The notes beneath the pieces were generated by a model. It had not been told where the DNA came from. It did not search any database and saw nothing but the letters and a program-made list of their open reading frames with translations. DNA of 64,000 nucleotides, from positions 249,040-313,039 of the forward strand of contig VWZF01000299.1 in assembly GCA_013396755.1 (NCBI GenBank), given 5' to 3'. Below are positions 11,498 to 23,416 of the stretch, in pieces; the first letter of the stretch is position 1; each line of letters starts with the position of its first letter. The translations under genes were made by a program, and so were the position numbers. Source of the stretch: Sclerurus mexicanus. Its lineage: Eukaryota; Chordata; Aves; Passeriformes; Furnariidae.

Positions 11498-12741
11498 CAA
11501 TCATGGCCTGACTGAAGTTAGTGCCTTATTAGCCAAAAAGTTCCTCAATGCAGTGAAGTCCCTTTTCAGATTTATTTTCAAGCTTGACTTTTTCTGTTTC
11601 CCATTTCCCTTTTTTATTTCCCTTCCAACTGCTCTTCCAAGATGGCATTCTGCTCTCTTATACATACTGACCAGACAACAGTTATTGTCCAACAGACACT
11701 GCAAATCTTCAGAGGCATCTGCTTTGCAAACCTATAGTTCTGCAGGCTGATGTGCACTAGACCTTCACAGGTTACACAGCTGTGTGTGTTCTTGCGAAAG
11801 CTTCCTGTGTCCATCTGAGACTGTGAGACATATGTACATCTGCACATACAATGCAAAGAAGCAGCTCTGTGAGAATGGGAATAATGAAGCGGACTCCCTG
11901 CAGTTTGTCTTGTTACTAAATTATCCTAATATTGTCTCTTAATATGTGGGTTTAGGTCACACCTTTTCTCATGGCTGAGACAGCTGTACCAGCATGCTGT
12001 GTAGGCTTTAAAATGAGATGCAGCTTTTTTGTTAGCAGTGACACAAACCTGGGACACCCATTCCCCAAAATTTTTAAGATTTTACTGTTTTCTTATATTA
12101 TCACTGTAACTGTCAATCTGCCTGTAATTGTTGAATGGGCTTAAACAACACAGGGAGTAAGGCTCTCAGGGTTGACAAGCCTTGGGAACTTCCAGTGTCT
12201 GGCAGTTCCTATCTACCCCCCCACTTAGCAAATTCAGCAATTTTACCTCGAAAACTTTTCCCTTTCTCTCAGTCCCAGCTTTCAGAAATAATTACTTTCA
12301 TAAAACAGATTCTTAGGAGGTGGAAGGACCTTTTGCTAGAGGTGAGAGTCCTGGGTTTCAGTTGCTATGGGTAAGCGACTGTATCTCAGTCTGTAGTATA
12401 ACTACAGGTTTTGTATAGCAGAAGTTTCAATAGAATCTGTAGGTCTGGCCTTGAACCTGCAAGGCTCTGTCAGTACAAACTTAGTAGGAAATCTGTCCCA
12501 ATCAATTTGATCATCTTGGGTCTTAATGCTGTTCTTTCAGAAATGTATGGATGGGTCACAGCTAATAAATACAAAGATATCTTCCATGGAAATAGGAAAA
12601 CATATTTTTCCTAAGAAACAGATAAGCAATATACTGTTTGTAGCACTGGTAAGAAAGATGGTCCATTTCCAACATGGAAATTAGGAGTACTTAATCAAGC
12701 AAAGTCAAGCATAAAATATTGGGATTCTCAAGCTGCCTGTT

Positions 12742-12782
12742 CCACTGAAGTCTGTGGAAGTTTTGCTATGGATTTCAGTGGG
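12742..12782. repeat. Short inverted repeat (ccactgaagtc ... gatttcagtgg)
   Basis: An 11-base stem with one G-T pair flanks an 18-base loop (tgtggaagttttgctatg). Similar 'ttttgcca...gacttcaatgg' stretches are familiar as dispersed old repeats in sauropsid genomes, so this is probably a repeat remnant rather than an RNA gene. No flanking precursor-like extension of the stem is visible. Confidence 0.35.
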
Positions 12783-14254
12783 GACAGGAAAATTCTACCT
12801 GACTGATCATCACATCACTATTTATTAACAAAGTCTACAAGCTGCTGAAGGACTGAGTGAATGAACAGTGTGCATCCCACTGAGAGAAAATATCTCAGTA
12901 AGACAGCTGACCAGTTCCTTGGAACATACTAGCAAATGTCACTGTAATCCTGTGAAGTACTTTAAACCTTCTCCTCCTCAAAGGGCGACTTTAGAGCTTA
13001 TTCTTTAAGCAGGCAATTTCAAAACATCCAAGCAAATGCCACCTCTCCCTCTACACTGGAAGCTGGGATTCTGGTTGCCAGTGTGGGGTAAGGTCACAGA
13101 GGCAGAGAGAAGCACTAACTTTACATGGACATTCCTAACTTTTTCAGAATTTTGATCCATACAAATTACTAAAAAAAAATAAAAAAGAGGCAGAATGGTT
13201 TGAAAAGGGTCTCTTCAGACTTTTCTGGGGCCTTAGCTGTTTCTAGGAAAGCTTCTAGAAAGTATTGGTGACAACGGATCATGTCTTAAATTATGAGAAG
13301 AAAACTACTTCAGCCACAGATTAAATCAAAACACTCCTTATACCTCCCTCTTCAAACTACCAAAGCTACTTCATCAAATGTTTCTTTTTACAGTCCAATA
13401 TTTGTTTCATACTTCTTATATCACCTTGAAATAAGTTTACTGCTAAATGAGATACCTGACACCATTTTTATGACACTCAAGTTTTATCAATATTTCTAGC
13501 CAAGGTTATTTTGAGGGCTTTATCTTCTTTAGAAAATGTTTCTAAATCTGCCAGACACTGATGTGCTGTAGTTAACTGCAGAAGATGTATGTCACCTACA
13601 CTGGTTCATTACAAGTAAGTCAGGCACTCAGCCTTCTCTGCAGCTCAAGATGAGAGAGAACGGAGGATGTTTTGTTCCTATAGAAGGAGGGAAGAGGTGT
13701 ACTCCCAAAGGTTTTGGCTTTCTTCATGTGGAGCAGGAGCAGCCTAAACTTACACTAATATACATGAAGTTTGGTGAGAGGAATCCTACTGTTGATGTCA
13801 AATTCAGCCTCTGTGCAGGTCAGAGAAGAGTTTGATTTAGCTGCACTAGCAAATAATTGTCTCTTAGAATACACTAATAACTCCTCAACTGTTTGCTGTT
13901 TCCCAGTGCTCAGGGATATAAACTAATGGTAACTATTTATGATCAATTTCAGATTTGTTTATTGACTAACCATCTACATGAAAATATAGTGGAATAATAA
14001 GTTACATGATAACAAGCGCTGAGCTTCATACAGTCACATTTCAACAGCAGATCAAAAAGTAGCACACAAAAAGAAGTTATAAAGGGCAGAACTAAAACTC
14101 ATTTGGGAGGAAGCTCCAAGCCAACCTGGCAGACTGATGTCAGAGCTAGAAGTACTACCCAGGCTGCTTGGCCTCAACATACGAACCTCCACCCTTCAGA
14201 AGATGTGCCACAGCAGCCATGCTGGATGAATGGGATGATTCCAAAAAGCTGCAA

Positions 14255-14267
14255 GTGTGTGTGTGTG
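14255..14267. repeat. (GT)n microsatellite
   Basis: Six and a half GT units, followed to about 14345 by TG/CA-rich sequence with several acatac/tgtgtg blocks. Confidence 0.85.
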
Positions 14268-17200
14268 CCTGCTTCCACTGATACATAAGCATACACACCT
14301 ACATGGATGTTTGTACATTTGTGTGTACAGTCAATATAACACATGCAGGCACTAACTTTCATCAACTTTCCTTCAAGAAATGACAGCAATTTGGGGTGCT
14401 TATCCTGGATTCATCCCAGGGGCCTGAGTTTCAGACTGTGTCGAGTACCCAGCCCAGGCAATGCCTTACAAAGGGCATTATCTCTTGGTGACAGCAACTC
14501 AAGCAGGACAGTCTCACACTTGTACTCCAAGAATCCCTTTGGAAAACTCCAGGAAAATCTGGCAAATCCACATCTGATTTCAGATAGCCTGAAAATAATT
14601 CTCAAGCCTGGGGGAGTGAGTTGTCCCTATGATTTTCTACAGTATGACATTTCTAATAAAACAAATAAAACAACAAGAGGTGAACTTCAACAACCCTGGG
14701 AAACTGCTCAGCATCAGTGAAGTGTATTGCTAGCCAACCAGCCTACTCATTGCAGATAATTTGAGGAAAAGCAATGCTAAAAACAAGGGATGGTTTCTTT
14801 CATGCTGAAATGCAGCATATAATATTATTTGGATAGGTTATTCACAGGAATGGGATGAATTTTGCTCTTAATGAACACTTGGGGAGTGGTGGGCCAATCA
14901 AAAAGCAGAAAGCTATTTCTGCAGTTTTTACATCATCTGTGGGGAAGGTAAGGCAGCACCAGCAGAACAAAAGGTCGCAGCAGAAAAGTCTGTGAGCCAG
15001 GGCTTTTGCAGGGCTCTTCACAGTGACGACTAAACAAAGATATAAAACAGGCTGCAGAAGAAAACTATTTCCTAATCAATTATTTGGTGTGTCCTTTGAA
15101 TGACAAGAGAAAGAAATCAGTCATATTAAGAAAACAAATGGTTACAAACCTTGGTTTTAAGATTAACCTTTGATCTGTAAACAGAAAGTGTGAAATTACA
15201 TAATTTTTTACAAGTGAGAGGTTAGTTTAATAATTATTGTGTCCCAGAAAATCAAAATAAAACCCGGTAGCTGTTGCAGGACCATAGAAAAGCACAGGTC
15301 TTGCTCTATTACTACGGGCATGCAGCTTTTATTATCAGTTCTATGGGGCAAATGAAACAGAAGCTTCATAGGATTTCTGAGATAAAGCCATATCTAGAAA
15401 GAAAATATGTTTAAGAAGTAATATAGGAATATATACTTTCACTCCAAAGCATCTGACGTAGCACAGGCCCCATCCTAAAGCCTGCAATTCATTCAGGCAA
15501 TGCCCTGATTGTATACATTTACCTGCTTTCTATGAGCAAGGATAAGGTAGAACCAGCAGGGCTGGACTCTATAAACAAAGACGCCTATTAGAAAAGCACT
15601 GGAAGGAAAGAAATACAGCCTTCCATGGTGGGGAAACACATCCGTCACAGGACAAGGAGGGCTCCTGGCAACAGTAAACGATAGCTGTGCTGATAAAGTT
15701 TTCTAGACCCAGACCAGCTGTCTTTGTCCCATCCATAGAGAGGCATAACATAACTCTCTCTCTTCACCTTGTCCTGAGGACAGAGTTGCTAATACTTGAA
15801 TAAACTCATAAAGCATGGAAGATCCCAGAAATATATTCCATGAAGACATTCTGAGCACTGTATTTGCATGGAGCATGTGTGGCATCAGCATTTTTCAAAC
15901 ACTGGAAGAAAAGTCAGTTTTGGGAAACATGATGTAACGTGTCTACCTCAGGGAACAAATGGCTGCCTTGGATAAACTGAGAATCTGATTTGTGTTGTGG
16001 AATTACAAAGGATTAGCCTCACTGACAGGGGAGATCTCGTTCCTAGGTGATGCTTCAGTAGCCACTGTCTGATGCTAACACCCCTAATTTAGTAAGGCAC
16101 TGCAGTACAAGCCCTTACTGAGACAGATCTTACGCTAGCAAATGTGGTAGTGAATGAGGAAACCACAAATCATGGTCTTTCTGACGGAGATGCCAGTGTT
16201 ATGCATCTTGAACAAGTCCATCTAGCATTTTTTGGACAGCTGTGCCAATGGCCATTTCTCATTTGCTTTTTGATAGCAGATGGGTAATAAGTTTACATTC
16301 AATTTCACATTAAAGCTCATAGCCTTTCCCTGCAAAACCGAACCAAAACCCACTTCTGTGCCTTTGCTTGTCCCTGCAGCTGTGATGCTGAAGCAGCAGC
16401 ACTATGTAGCGCGTATGCCTTCTGCAGACTGAGTTCATTACAACTGTGGACTGATGAGGAGATTTTGTTTGGTGTAAGTGGAAACATTCAGCTATGGAGA
16501 TTATTTTCAGGGACATACAGTGCTTAGAGGTTGGGCGAACAATCTCTCTCCTTTCGGTTCATTTTTTAGGGTAGTGAGAGACTCAGTTGCTACCACAAAC
16601 ACCTAAGAGGAGATCCATCTTGTGTTGTGTGTTTGCATGCAGAGTTTTGTTCCATGACTAGACCTCTGAGGTATCACAGTAATGCAAGCAAACAAAACAA
16701 GAACTATAATAGCAATAGGCAGGACAGTCAATCCTCATAATACCCTCACAGTGTTCATGGAAACTGAAAAGAACAGAACAAACATTGGCTTGATTGGCAT
16801 TTTACCGCTTGGATTGTATTACTGACAAGGTGATTCTTGAAGTTACTTTGTTGTATTCTGTGCTTTAATAAGCAAAAAATGAAAGAAAAAATGGAAAAGG
16901 AGAAGGGCATTACCCCTAAGATGGGGAAAATTTATTTCTGTATTTGCTTTACAGTCTTTCAGGGAGGCAATTAAGATACAAAAAAGTGTCCACTGAAAGA
17001 AATCCCTGATGCAAAAACTGTATTATCTGTACTGATGAAAACAGCAATTTCCTCCATGATTTTATTCTGTATTTGAGCTGTTAAGTGTGAGCAATCACTC
17101 GATGAGTCTAATTTTCTTTCCTTCTCTTGTAAAAAATTCTATATATAGCACCATAAAGTAATCAACAATATGTCTGAAAGTCACCACTGAAACTGAATCT

Positions 17201-20200
17201 ACATCCACTGTAACCAGTACTTCCAGTGCCACAAGTCACCCACTGATCCTGCTGAAATCACTCGGAACTCAGATACCCTGAGTTCCTCAAGGAATCTAAA
17301 ATTAAGCTTACTGGAAGTTTAGTGCCTGCCTGAAATTCAAGGCACTCATAGGGTTTTGTCCAAACCCAAACATTTGACTGCAGGTACTTTTTCTAATTCA
17401 CTAGTGTTGAATCTATGAGAAACATACCATTAACAAACTATATCAGGGAAAGAAAAGCTCCACTCAGTCATCACATCTTTCCTCCGACAATGCCGATTAT
17501 ACAATCTAATAGTATAGTGCTACTCTTTCCCATACATCTTTAAAATTTCCACAGGAGATTCAGAGAATGTCATGAAAATCTCAATACCAGGAATTTCTCC
17601 TGATATTCTCTTATTAGGATTTATTTTCAAAATTTTATTTTATCCCTTTATTTCCAGCCACAAGCACTTGCAGCATTCAAAATAACTACACTCCATTACA
17701 CTCATATTTACTCTAAGTATTTATTCAGAGCATGTCTGAAGAAAGCTAGACAGAGTCTCCTCAGTGCCCTAAAACTTTTGTTATTTTTCTGTGAATTCCC
17801 GCTCTGCTCACTCTTCAACATCACTCACACGTGGTGTCTGCTGCTGAGTGCAGAACTGCAGGTGTGATTTTGCCAGAAGAACAGTAAGGTAATTACTGCC
17901 TCTTTGCCCCATGATGCACCAAAACCACACATCCAAAATTGCATACGCTTTTGCTGCAATAGCTTTCGTCTCCAACTCATCATATCCCCGATGTGCCGCT
18001 CTCTAGACACTGCCACATCTGATGCTTTTCAGACTTTTATGCTTTCCAGATTTCCTTCTGTCACTGAACACATATCTTCTAAATTACCTTCTCCATTTAA
18101 TTGCCTCAACTCGCCAATTTACACCTCTCAGTATTTGGCAAGAGTCCTGCTCCCCTGCCGGTTTTCCCTTCACTCCATCATCCTACCTGTAAATTATTTC
18201 CTTGTTCTTTCTAACCATCCAGTTTCATTCCCTTTCTCTAAAAGATTCCTCAGGCTCCATACATTACTATATTCTGCTTTGGTTTCTTATAGACTTCGCT
18301 GTACCCGATAAGGTTTCATCAAAGCACATGTTCACATACTGCCTTTGGAAGAAATGCATTATTTCTTCTACAGGTTTGTCCTGGAGAGAAGAAGCAGAGA
18401 CTCCTGTGCCACCACTATGAGATAGAGACCCAAACGGATTTATGACCTTGCTGCCCTTTCTGTGTTGGCCCATTTGAACATCTTCTCCTGCTCCACCTCA
18501 TGGACCTGGCTTTTAAATCTCCCTTAAGTTACTTCCCTGAGATTTAAGATCTTTCTACCAGCCCAGTCTCTTACCATCCACAGTCAAAATTAGCTTTTAA
18601 TGGTGAGTCTCTAGGGTCTTAATCAGCCTGTTAACACTGGCTGTGTACAACACCGAACCAGTCCAAAACCAGGTAATGATTACCCAGTATAGTCAAAGTA
18701 GGTGCTTTTTTAACAGTTCTTTCTAGGCATGAACTGATCAAAATCAGAACAAGAGCACTGCAGATGTCAAGTACTAGCATATGTTGGCAGATACTTGTGG
18801 GCAAGGCTACAATTTTCCACAGTCTTCCAACCTCATTACCTGTGGCAGTAAGCAAGGAAAAAGAATAGCCACAAGTCATGGGAATAGAAAATTCAGCAAA
18901 AGATGAGCAAGGAATGACGAGACAGAAACATGGCGCTCTACAACATGCAGAGAGGTGAAAGAATTTTATTTTGACAAAAATTTAAAAAGGAAGAAAAAGA
19001 TGCAGTTCTTTTGGGGCCTGAGCTCTGCCTCTCCATAGAGAGAACTCTGATAATATGCACTCGTCTTCCTCAAATACTTTAAAAATGTCAATCTGATTTG
19101 GGTAAATACTGCCACTCTTGCATTTGCTGGAAACAGAAATCTTGCAATCCCTACAATATTTCAACCCACCCCACTTTAGAAGTAGACAAAGATAATAAGG
19201 CACCCATATCCATTCACATCTCTGTCCTACGCAGTGATTTTACTTATTTTACTTCAAGAAACAGCAGAAATTAGTTGGAAAATACAGAAGTAGGCAATGT
19301 AAACAGCTCCAATCCATATTCTCTGTTTTTCACTACTGAAATGCATGAAACAGCTTTATTTCTTAATATGGTGCATCTTTCTTGTTAATAAAAGATGAAA
19401 ATAAAAATCTGCATTATTTAGTATATTCTATATATCCAACTCCTACATGTCCTTCAAAAGGCTCTCCCATTCCTGATCTCTTTGACGCAGACTTCAGGTA
19501 ACTCAGTCAAAAAAATCCCGAGCAGCAAAGACTGCAGTGCCATGGCAGCTTTTCAGGATGAAATCAGTTTTGTCTAACTTGTCCTTAGAAACCTTCGGTG
19601 ACGGATGGTGCAGCGTGCCTGGGCAGCCTCCTCCCCTCCTCACACATCCGCGCAACAAGTTTTTTCTAATCTTGCTTTTAAGATTTCCTGCAAACACAGA
19701 CAGTTGCTTCTCTGTGGATGCAAAGAATGCCTGTACACTGCCCTTGTTGCATTCTTCCTAAGGCCCGCCCTGCAACTCATTGCAAGAAAATATTACAAAC
19801 ATTTTCTGCTACTCCTGGTTTCTCTTCAGGGCTGTAACACCATCATAATGTTTTGAGCAACCTAACATGGTGCAAGATGAAAATTAAGCCTTCCATCTTA
19901 CATCATCACAAAACCTCTGAAGTCCCAGCTCAGGAGGACACCTTTCATGTCACACTCTGGAAACACTGATGTTACCCTGAGGCTGCCCTTTTATACCCTG
20001 CAGTGGTTAGCTTTTTGCAGGGTCCATACAAGCCCTTTTTCCACGTCAACAGATAAAAACAATTACTGCCCTTCCTTAACACATTTTCTGCCATGAGAAT
20101 ATCAAGGCTGTGCCTTGCCTTGTTGCCAGCCAGTGATCTCAAGGCTTGCTGTGCCATTGGGTGAGTAGCTCAGCTGGTCCTCCCAGTGGCCATCCCAGCC

Positions 20201-22913
20201 TCTTCAGCTGCAGGCTGCACAAAGCCCTGAAGGAGCTCATCTGGACCTACAGCTCCTTCTTTCCCCAAAGATGAAGCAAAGGTGCTGATGAGTCGTGTCC
20301 TACCTGCGCTGGGGAGGGACTGGGTTCTCCCAGAGTTCAGGACTGTTCCCATTTGCTTTCCTTTCACTAGACACTAATGTCTTTAATTTTCACTACTTAT
20401 TCTGTTTGTTGTTGTTGCTTTTTTATTCCCTGTGCAGAGGTCTGTCCATTCATACAAATCATCATTTTCTTGTCTGCAGTTATAGAATTTACCTTAATTG
20501 CCTAATTAAGATGTCCATCCTTGACACAAAGCCTCTATACAAATCATGTTAAAAACGTATGCTGAAAATTTCCTGGGTTTGCAGGATTTACAGCTGAGAT
20601 TATTAAACAGAGTATCACAAGTCACAGACTTTCAGTCAAAATGAATGCAAATACCACAAAACAGATAAGACCTTCTCTATGCAAAGGTAGACTGGTAATA
20701 AAGGTTTACAGACAAACAGTTAAGGTTAGTGGGGAGACACCCTCATATTTATATGAAACACATCAATAAATAAGTAACTTTAAAATTAGCTTAATTCAAA
20801 AATAACTGAATCCAGTTTGCTACTGTTATTTTTAAAAATCTTTTATTTCCCCTCTTCCCTCTCAAGTTATGACCAGTTATTTACAGACCAAGCTCTGCTT
20901 CAGTTAATGGCTTCGTATAGAAATACTAATTAGAGATCAGCAATTTCCACTGATGTCATTACCGCAACAAATCTCCAGGAAGAGCCTAGAAACTTGTTTC
21001 TTCTTCTTTTTCAGAGGCACATACAGCTTTTAGAGTGCCTTCTCACACTGAGTTCATATTGACTCAGACATCCTTCATTCTTCTGTATTATTATTTCTAA
21101 ATCACAGAAATGACATCAAAGAAACCATCAGGGTCTGACTTTTATCACCAGAATAAATTCTGATTTAATGTACTCTTTGCAATACTTAGGCACAATAGGA
21201 TACATGATTAGAGCATAGTGGAGCTAGTGGTATACCCACTGTGCCTTGTTAACTGAGGATGCATGGTATAGTTCCAGTTAAAATTTGAACTTGGTAGATT
21301 TTATGGGTTGTGGCTACATAGGCATTGAAGATTGGACATGTAATATCCATTATTATTAAAAGTGGTTGAACACACAATCAATGGTGTTTAACAGAGAAAA
21401 TCAGCTTTATCAGATTTAATTTCTGATTTTAAAAAAGCTAATAATCCTAGCGCACAGTATAAGTAAAATGTCCTGAAAATGACAAACATGATTCTTAAAG
21501 AAGCAGAGCTGCCTGACAGTGGTTAAAAAACCCCAAACAATACCACCTAAGCACACGAGAATTTGACTGTAACCAGTAGAGCTGCTTATACCCACTGGGG
21601 TAAGTATGTGTTCAAATGTTGTAATGGACTGGGACCAGAATCCAATAGAATCAACCCCTAAGACCTAATTTTGATTACAGACACGTGTACAGATTTTAGG
21701 TGGGTTTTGTAAGAGAGAGCATTATTAAATTTGTTTGACAGATCTCTATTTAAGATGCAGATCTACACACCAGATGCCTGCCTGAAGCTGAATATTTCAG
21801 GGGGAAAAAATCAAACAAAATGGTTAGATCATTTCTGAGAAAAAACATAATTTGATCTGACATAACCTAATTTCTGAGGTTTTTAATTTGCAAATTTGAG
21901 CTGTATCCCATCATACTTCTCCATAAGTAAAATACAGAGGGAGATACCTTTGTCTCCTGTTCGTGCTACAGGTATATCATATGGGCGTTCATGCCATAGG
22001 TTAAAAACATCCACTATTTTAAAATGTAAAAGCATTTTAGTTATAAAATTAAATTCTAGGAGCAAAAATACTTTTTTAGATTTATATATACAAATTTGAT
22101 CTCCAGAATATATGTGTTCACTGTTCCCTGTTAAGAAAGCACCCAAACCACCTCCTTTATATAACATTCATTCATTAAGCCTAAAAATGCCTGGTGTTGC
22201 CTGATGCAAATAATACAAACAAGCCTATGAAATGTGTTCTTTAATTAAAGGCCCATTTTGTGATCTGGCAATGTGAAAGAAACAGCGACCAGACTGTTAA
22301 GTCTGACAATACTGAACCGGCACTTTGCCTGTGGCACAGATTTCACACTTATCTGCATGTTTAAGTGCTGTGCTGGACAGAAATGAAATGACACTCAGCC
22401 TTCCAAAACAAACCCACAGGGGACCTTGACGAACGCCTGGCGTATCAAGGGGTTCAGTCTCATAAGATATTACATCAGAATAATGAAGAACTACTCTATT
22501 TGCATTCAATAGAAATAGACAGTAACTCTGTGGCCATTATTTCACACAAGTCAATGTTCTGGTATCTTAAAGAGAAAACCCTGCAAAACCCAGCAAATTA
22601 CAAGAAAGGCGAGCTGTATGCAGGTCAGCCTTATGCAAGGGTCAGCCCAATTTGGCTAACTATCAATGAAAGAATTCCTTTTTTGCCGCCGGATCTGCTC
22701 AAAATGGGTCTGTTATAGGCAGGGTTTGTTTCAATGAACTCAGGCTGCAGTGTGAACCTCAGCAGGATTCCTTGAAAGGCAGGGGGTGATTTCTTGGTCA
22801 TGGCAATGGTGCTTTAGACTCAGTTCAGAGGAGGAGCAGGCCCTCGGTCAATGTTACTCTCAGGCGCTGATGGTAACTGCCCACACTCGCTCAATACACA
22901 GTAAATGCTTCAC

Positions 22914-23063
22914 CTTGCCATGCATGAGAAGGCGTATGGTAAGTGTGACATTGAGACCTCCTTCGGACACTTTTCCGTCCTTCGTGTTCATCCTGGCCTT
23001 GTTTCTTCAATACTTGAAAGTAGCTTCGTTTTTCCTTTTTTTTTTTTTCTCTATTCACTTAAC
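22914..23063 (-). CDS. PCBP3: PCBP3 first coding exon (5'UTR + residues 1-26)
   Basis: The coding part is 22991-22914: ATG at 22991-22989, then 26 codons beginning MNTKDGKVSEGGLNV and ending LLMHGK at the donor AAG|GTGAAG. LNVTLTIRLLMHGK is the first beta strand and start of helix 1 of PCBP KH1. The ATG is supported by A at -3 and by an in-frame TGA five codons upstream in the same exon, and no other ATG lies upstream within the exon. The exon starts at 23063 after a long polypyrimidine tract ending CTGTAG, so about 72 bases of 5'UTR are in this exon and at least one noncoding exon lies further upstream. The UTR contains a run of 13 A (23036-23048). From memory the mammalian protein starts MESKVSEGG, so the first residues here differ and are slightly longer. 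The exon boundary is less certain than the coding call. Confidence 0.87.
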
Positions 23064-23100
23064 CTACAGAGAGAGAGGGAGAGAGGAAAAAAAAACAAAA
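23064..23100 (-). promoter_or_regulatory. Splice acceptor polypyrimidine tract of the PCBP3 start exon
   Basis: On the minus strand the bases before the start exon form an almost unbroken T/C run of about 35 bases, T-rich and then CT-repeating, ending CTGTAG at 23064. This is the evidence that the start exon is internal and that the transcript begins further upstream. CU-rich tracts are typical targets of PTBP1 and are also compatible with PCBP binding, so feedback on its own splicing is possible but not shown. Confidence 0.75.
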
Positions 23101-23390
23101 AGTACCATTGAGTGGCTGAAGCTACTCCGAACGGAGAATATCATGTTGTACAAATCAATTAACATTCCTCCCTTTGATTTTCTGGACTACAGTTTAGTGC
23201 TGAAAAGGCTCCTTTGATTATTATCCCTCCTCATCCAACTCCAGCCCTTCACCAATTACAAGATAAACTCCCTTTTGAAACCTTAGGAATTTTCTTAACT
23301 TCCTGTATTTCAAAGCTGAAAGTACAGAGCACAGCAGAGTGAAATACGCCATTTTCTTCTGAACACCACTTTAACCTCTGCAGTGTGTAC

Positions 23391-23416
23391 ATGAGATATA
23401 TGAGATATATATATGT
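23391..23416. repeat. AT-rich simple repeat (gagatatat/atatatg)
   Basis: Short duplicated gagatatat units followed by alternating AT. Simple sequence with no further assignment. Confidence 0.7.

Larger units (their letters stand above)
9709..22913 (-). other. PCBP3 intron, 13.2 kb
   Basis: This is the largest complete intron in the window, between the start exon and the first microexon. It holds a decayed CR1 LINE at about 10700-11497, a GT simple repeat at 14255-14267 and a short inverted repeat at 12742-12782. The part close to the start exon (22425-22850) is less CpG-depleted than the rest. Open frames of up to 135 codons (for example 17904-18311 on plus) show no domain. No nested gene was recognised. 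Confidence 0.8.
1..23063 (-). other. PCBP3: PCBP3 gene, 5' coding part (partial, continues past the left edge)
   Basis: This is the span of a poly(rC)-binding protein gene read right to left. PCBPs (hnRNP E / alphaCP family) are KH-domain proteins that bind C-rich single-stranded RNA and act in splicing, mRNA stability and translation. Five coding exons are visible, all joined in phase 0. They encode 128 residues: the N-terminus, all of KH1 and the first half of KH2. Family choice rests on the near-identity of the KH blocks to PCBPs. PCBP3 is preferred over PCBP1/2/4 because of KVSEGG before KH1, KFEED after KH1, and GKGGSKIKEIRE (serine) where, as I recall, PCBP1 and PCBP2 carry GKGGC. Multiple long introns rule out the intronless PCBP1 type. 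The rest of KH2, the linker and KH3 are outside the window. Confidence 0.9.

Noticed and set aside
12742..12782. Hairpin considered as a microRNA precursor
   Set aside because: The stem is only 11 pairs, too short for a precursor, and the motif looks like a dispersed repeat remnant.
17904..18311. 135-codon plus-strand frame
   Set aside because: It lies in a C/T-rich stretch and has no domain or conserved motif. Chance.
20161..20240. tRNA-like box A (tagctcagctggt)
   Set aside because: No box B (ggttcgantcc) at the proper distance and no acceptor stem, so not a tRNA gene.
22786..23217. 143-codon plus-strand frame over the PCBP3 start exon
   Set aside because: It is antisense to a well-supported exon and includes translated poly(T) and GA repeat.
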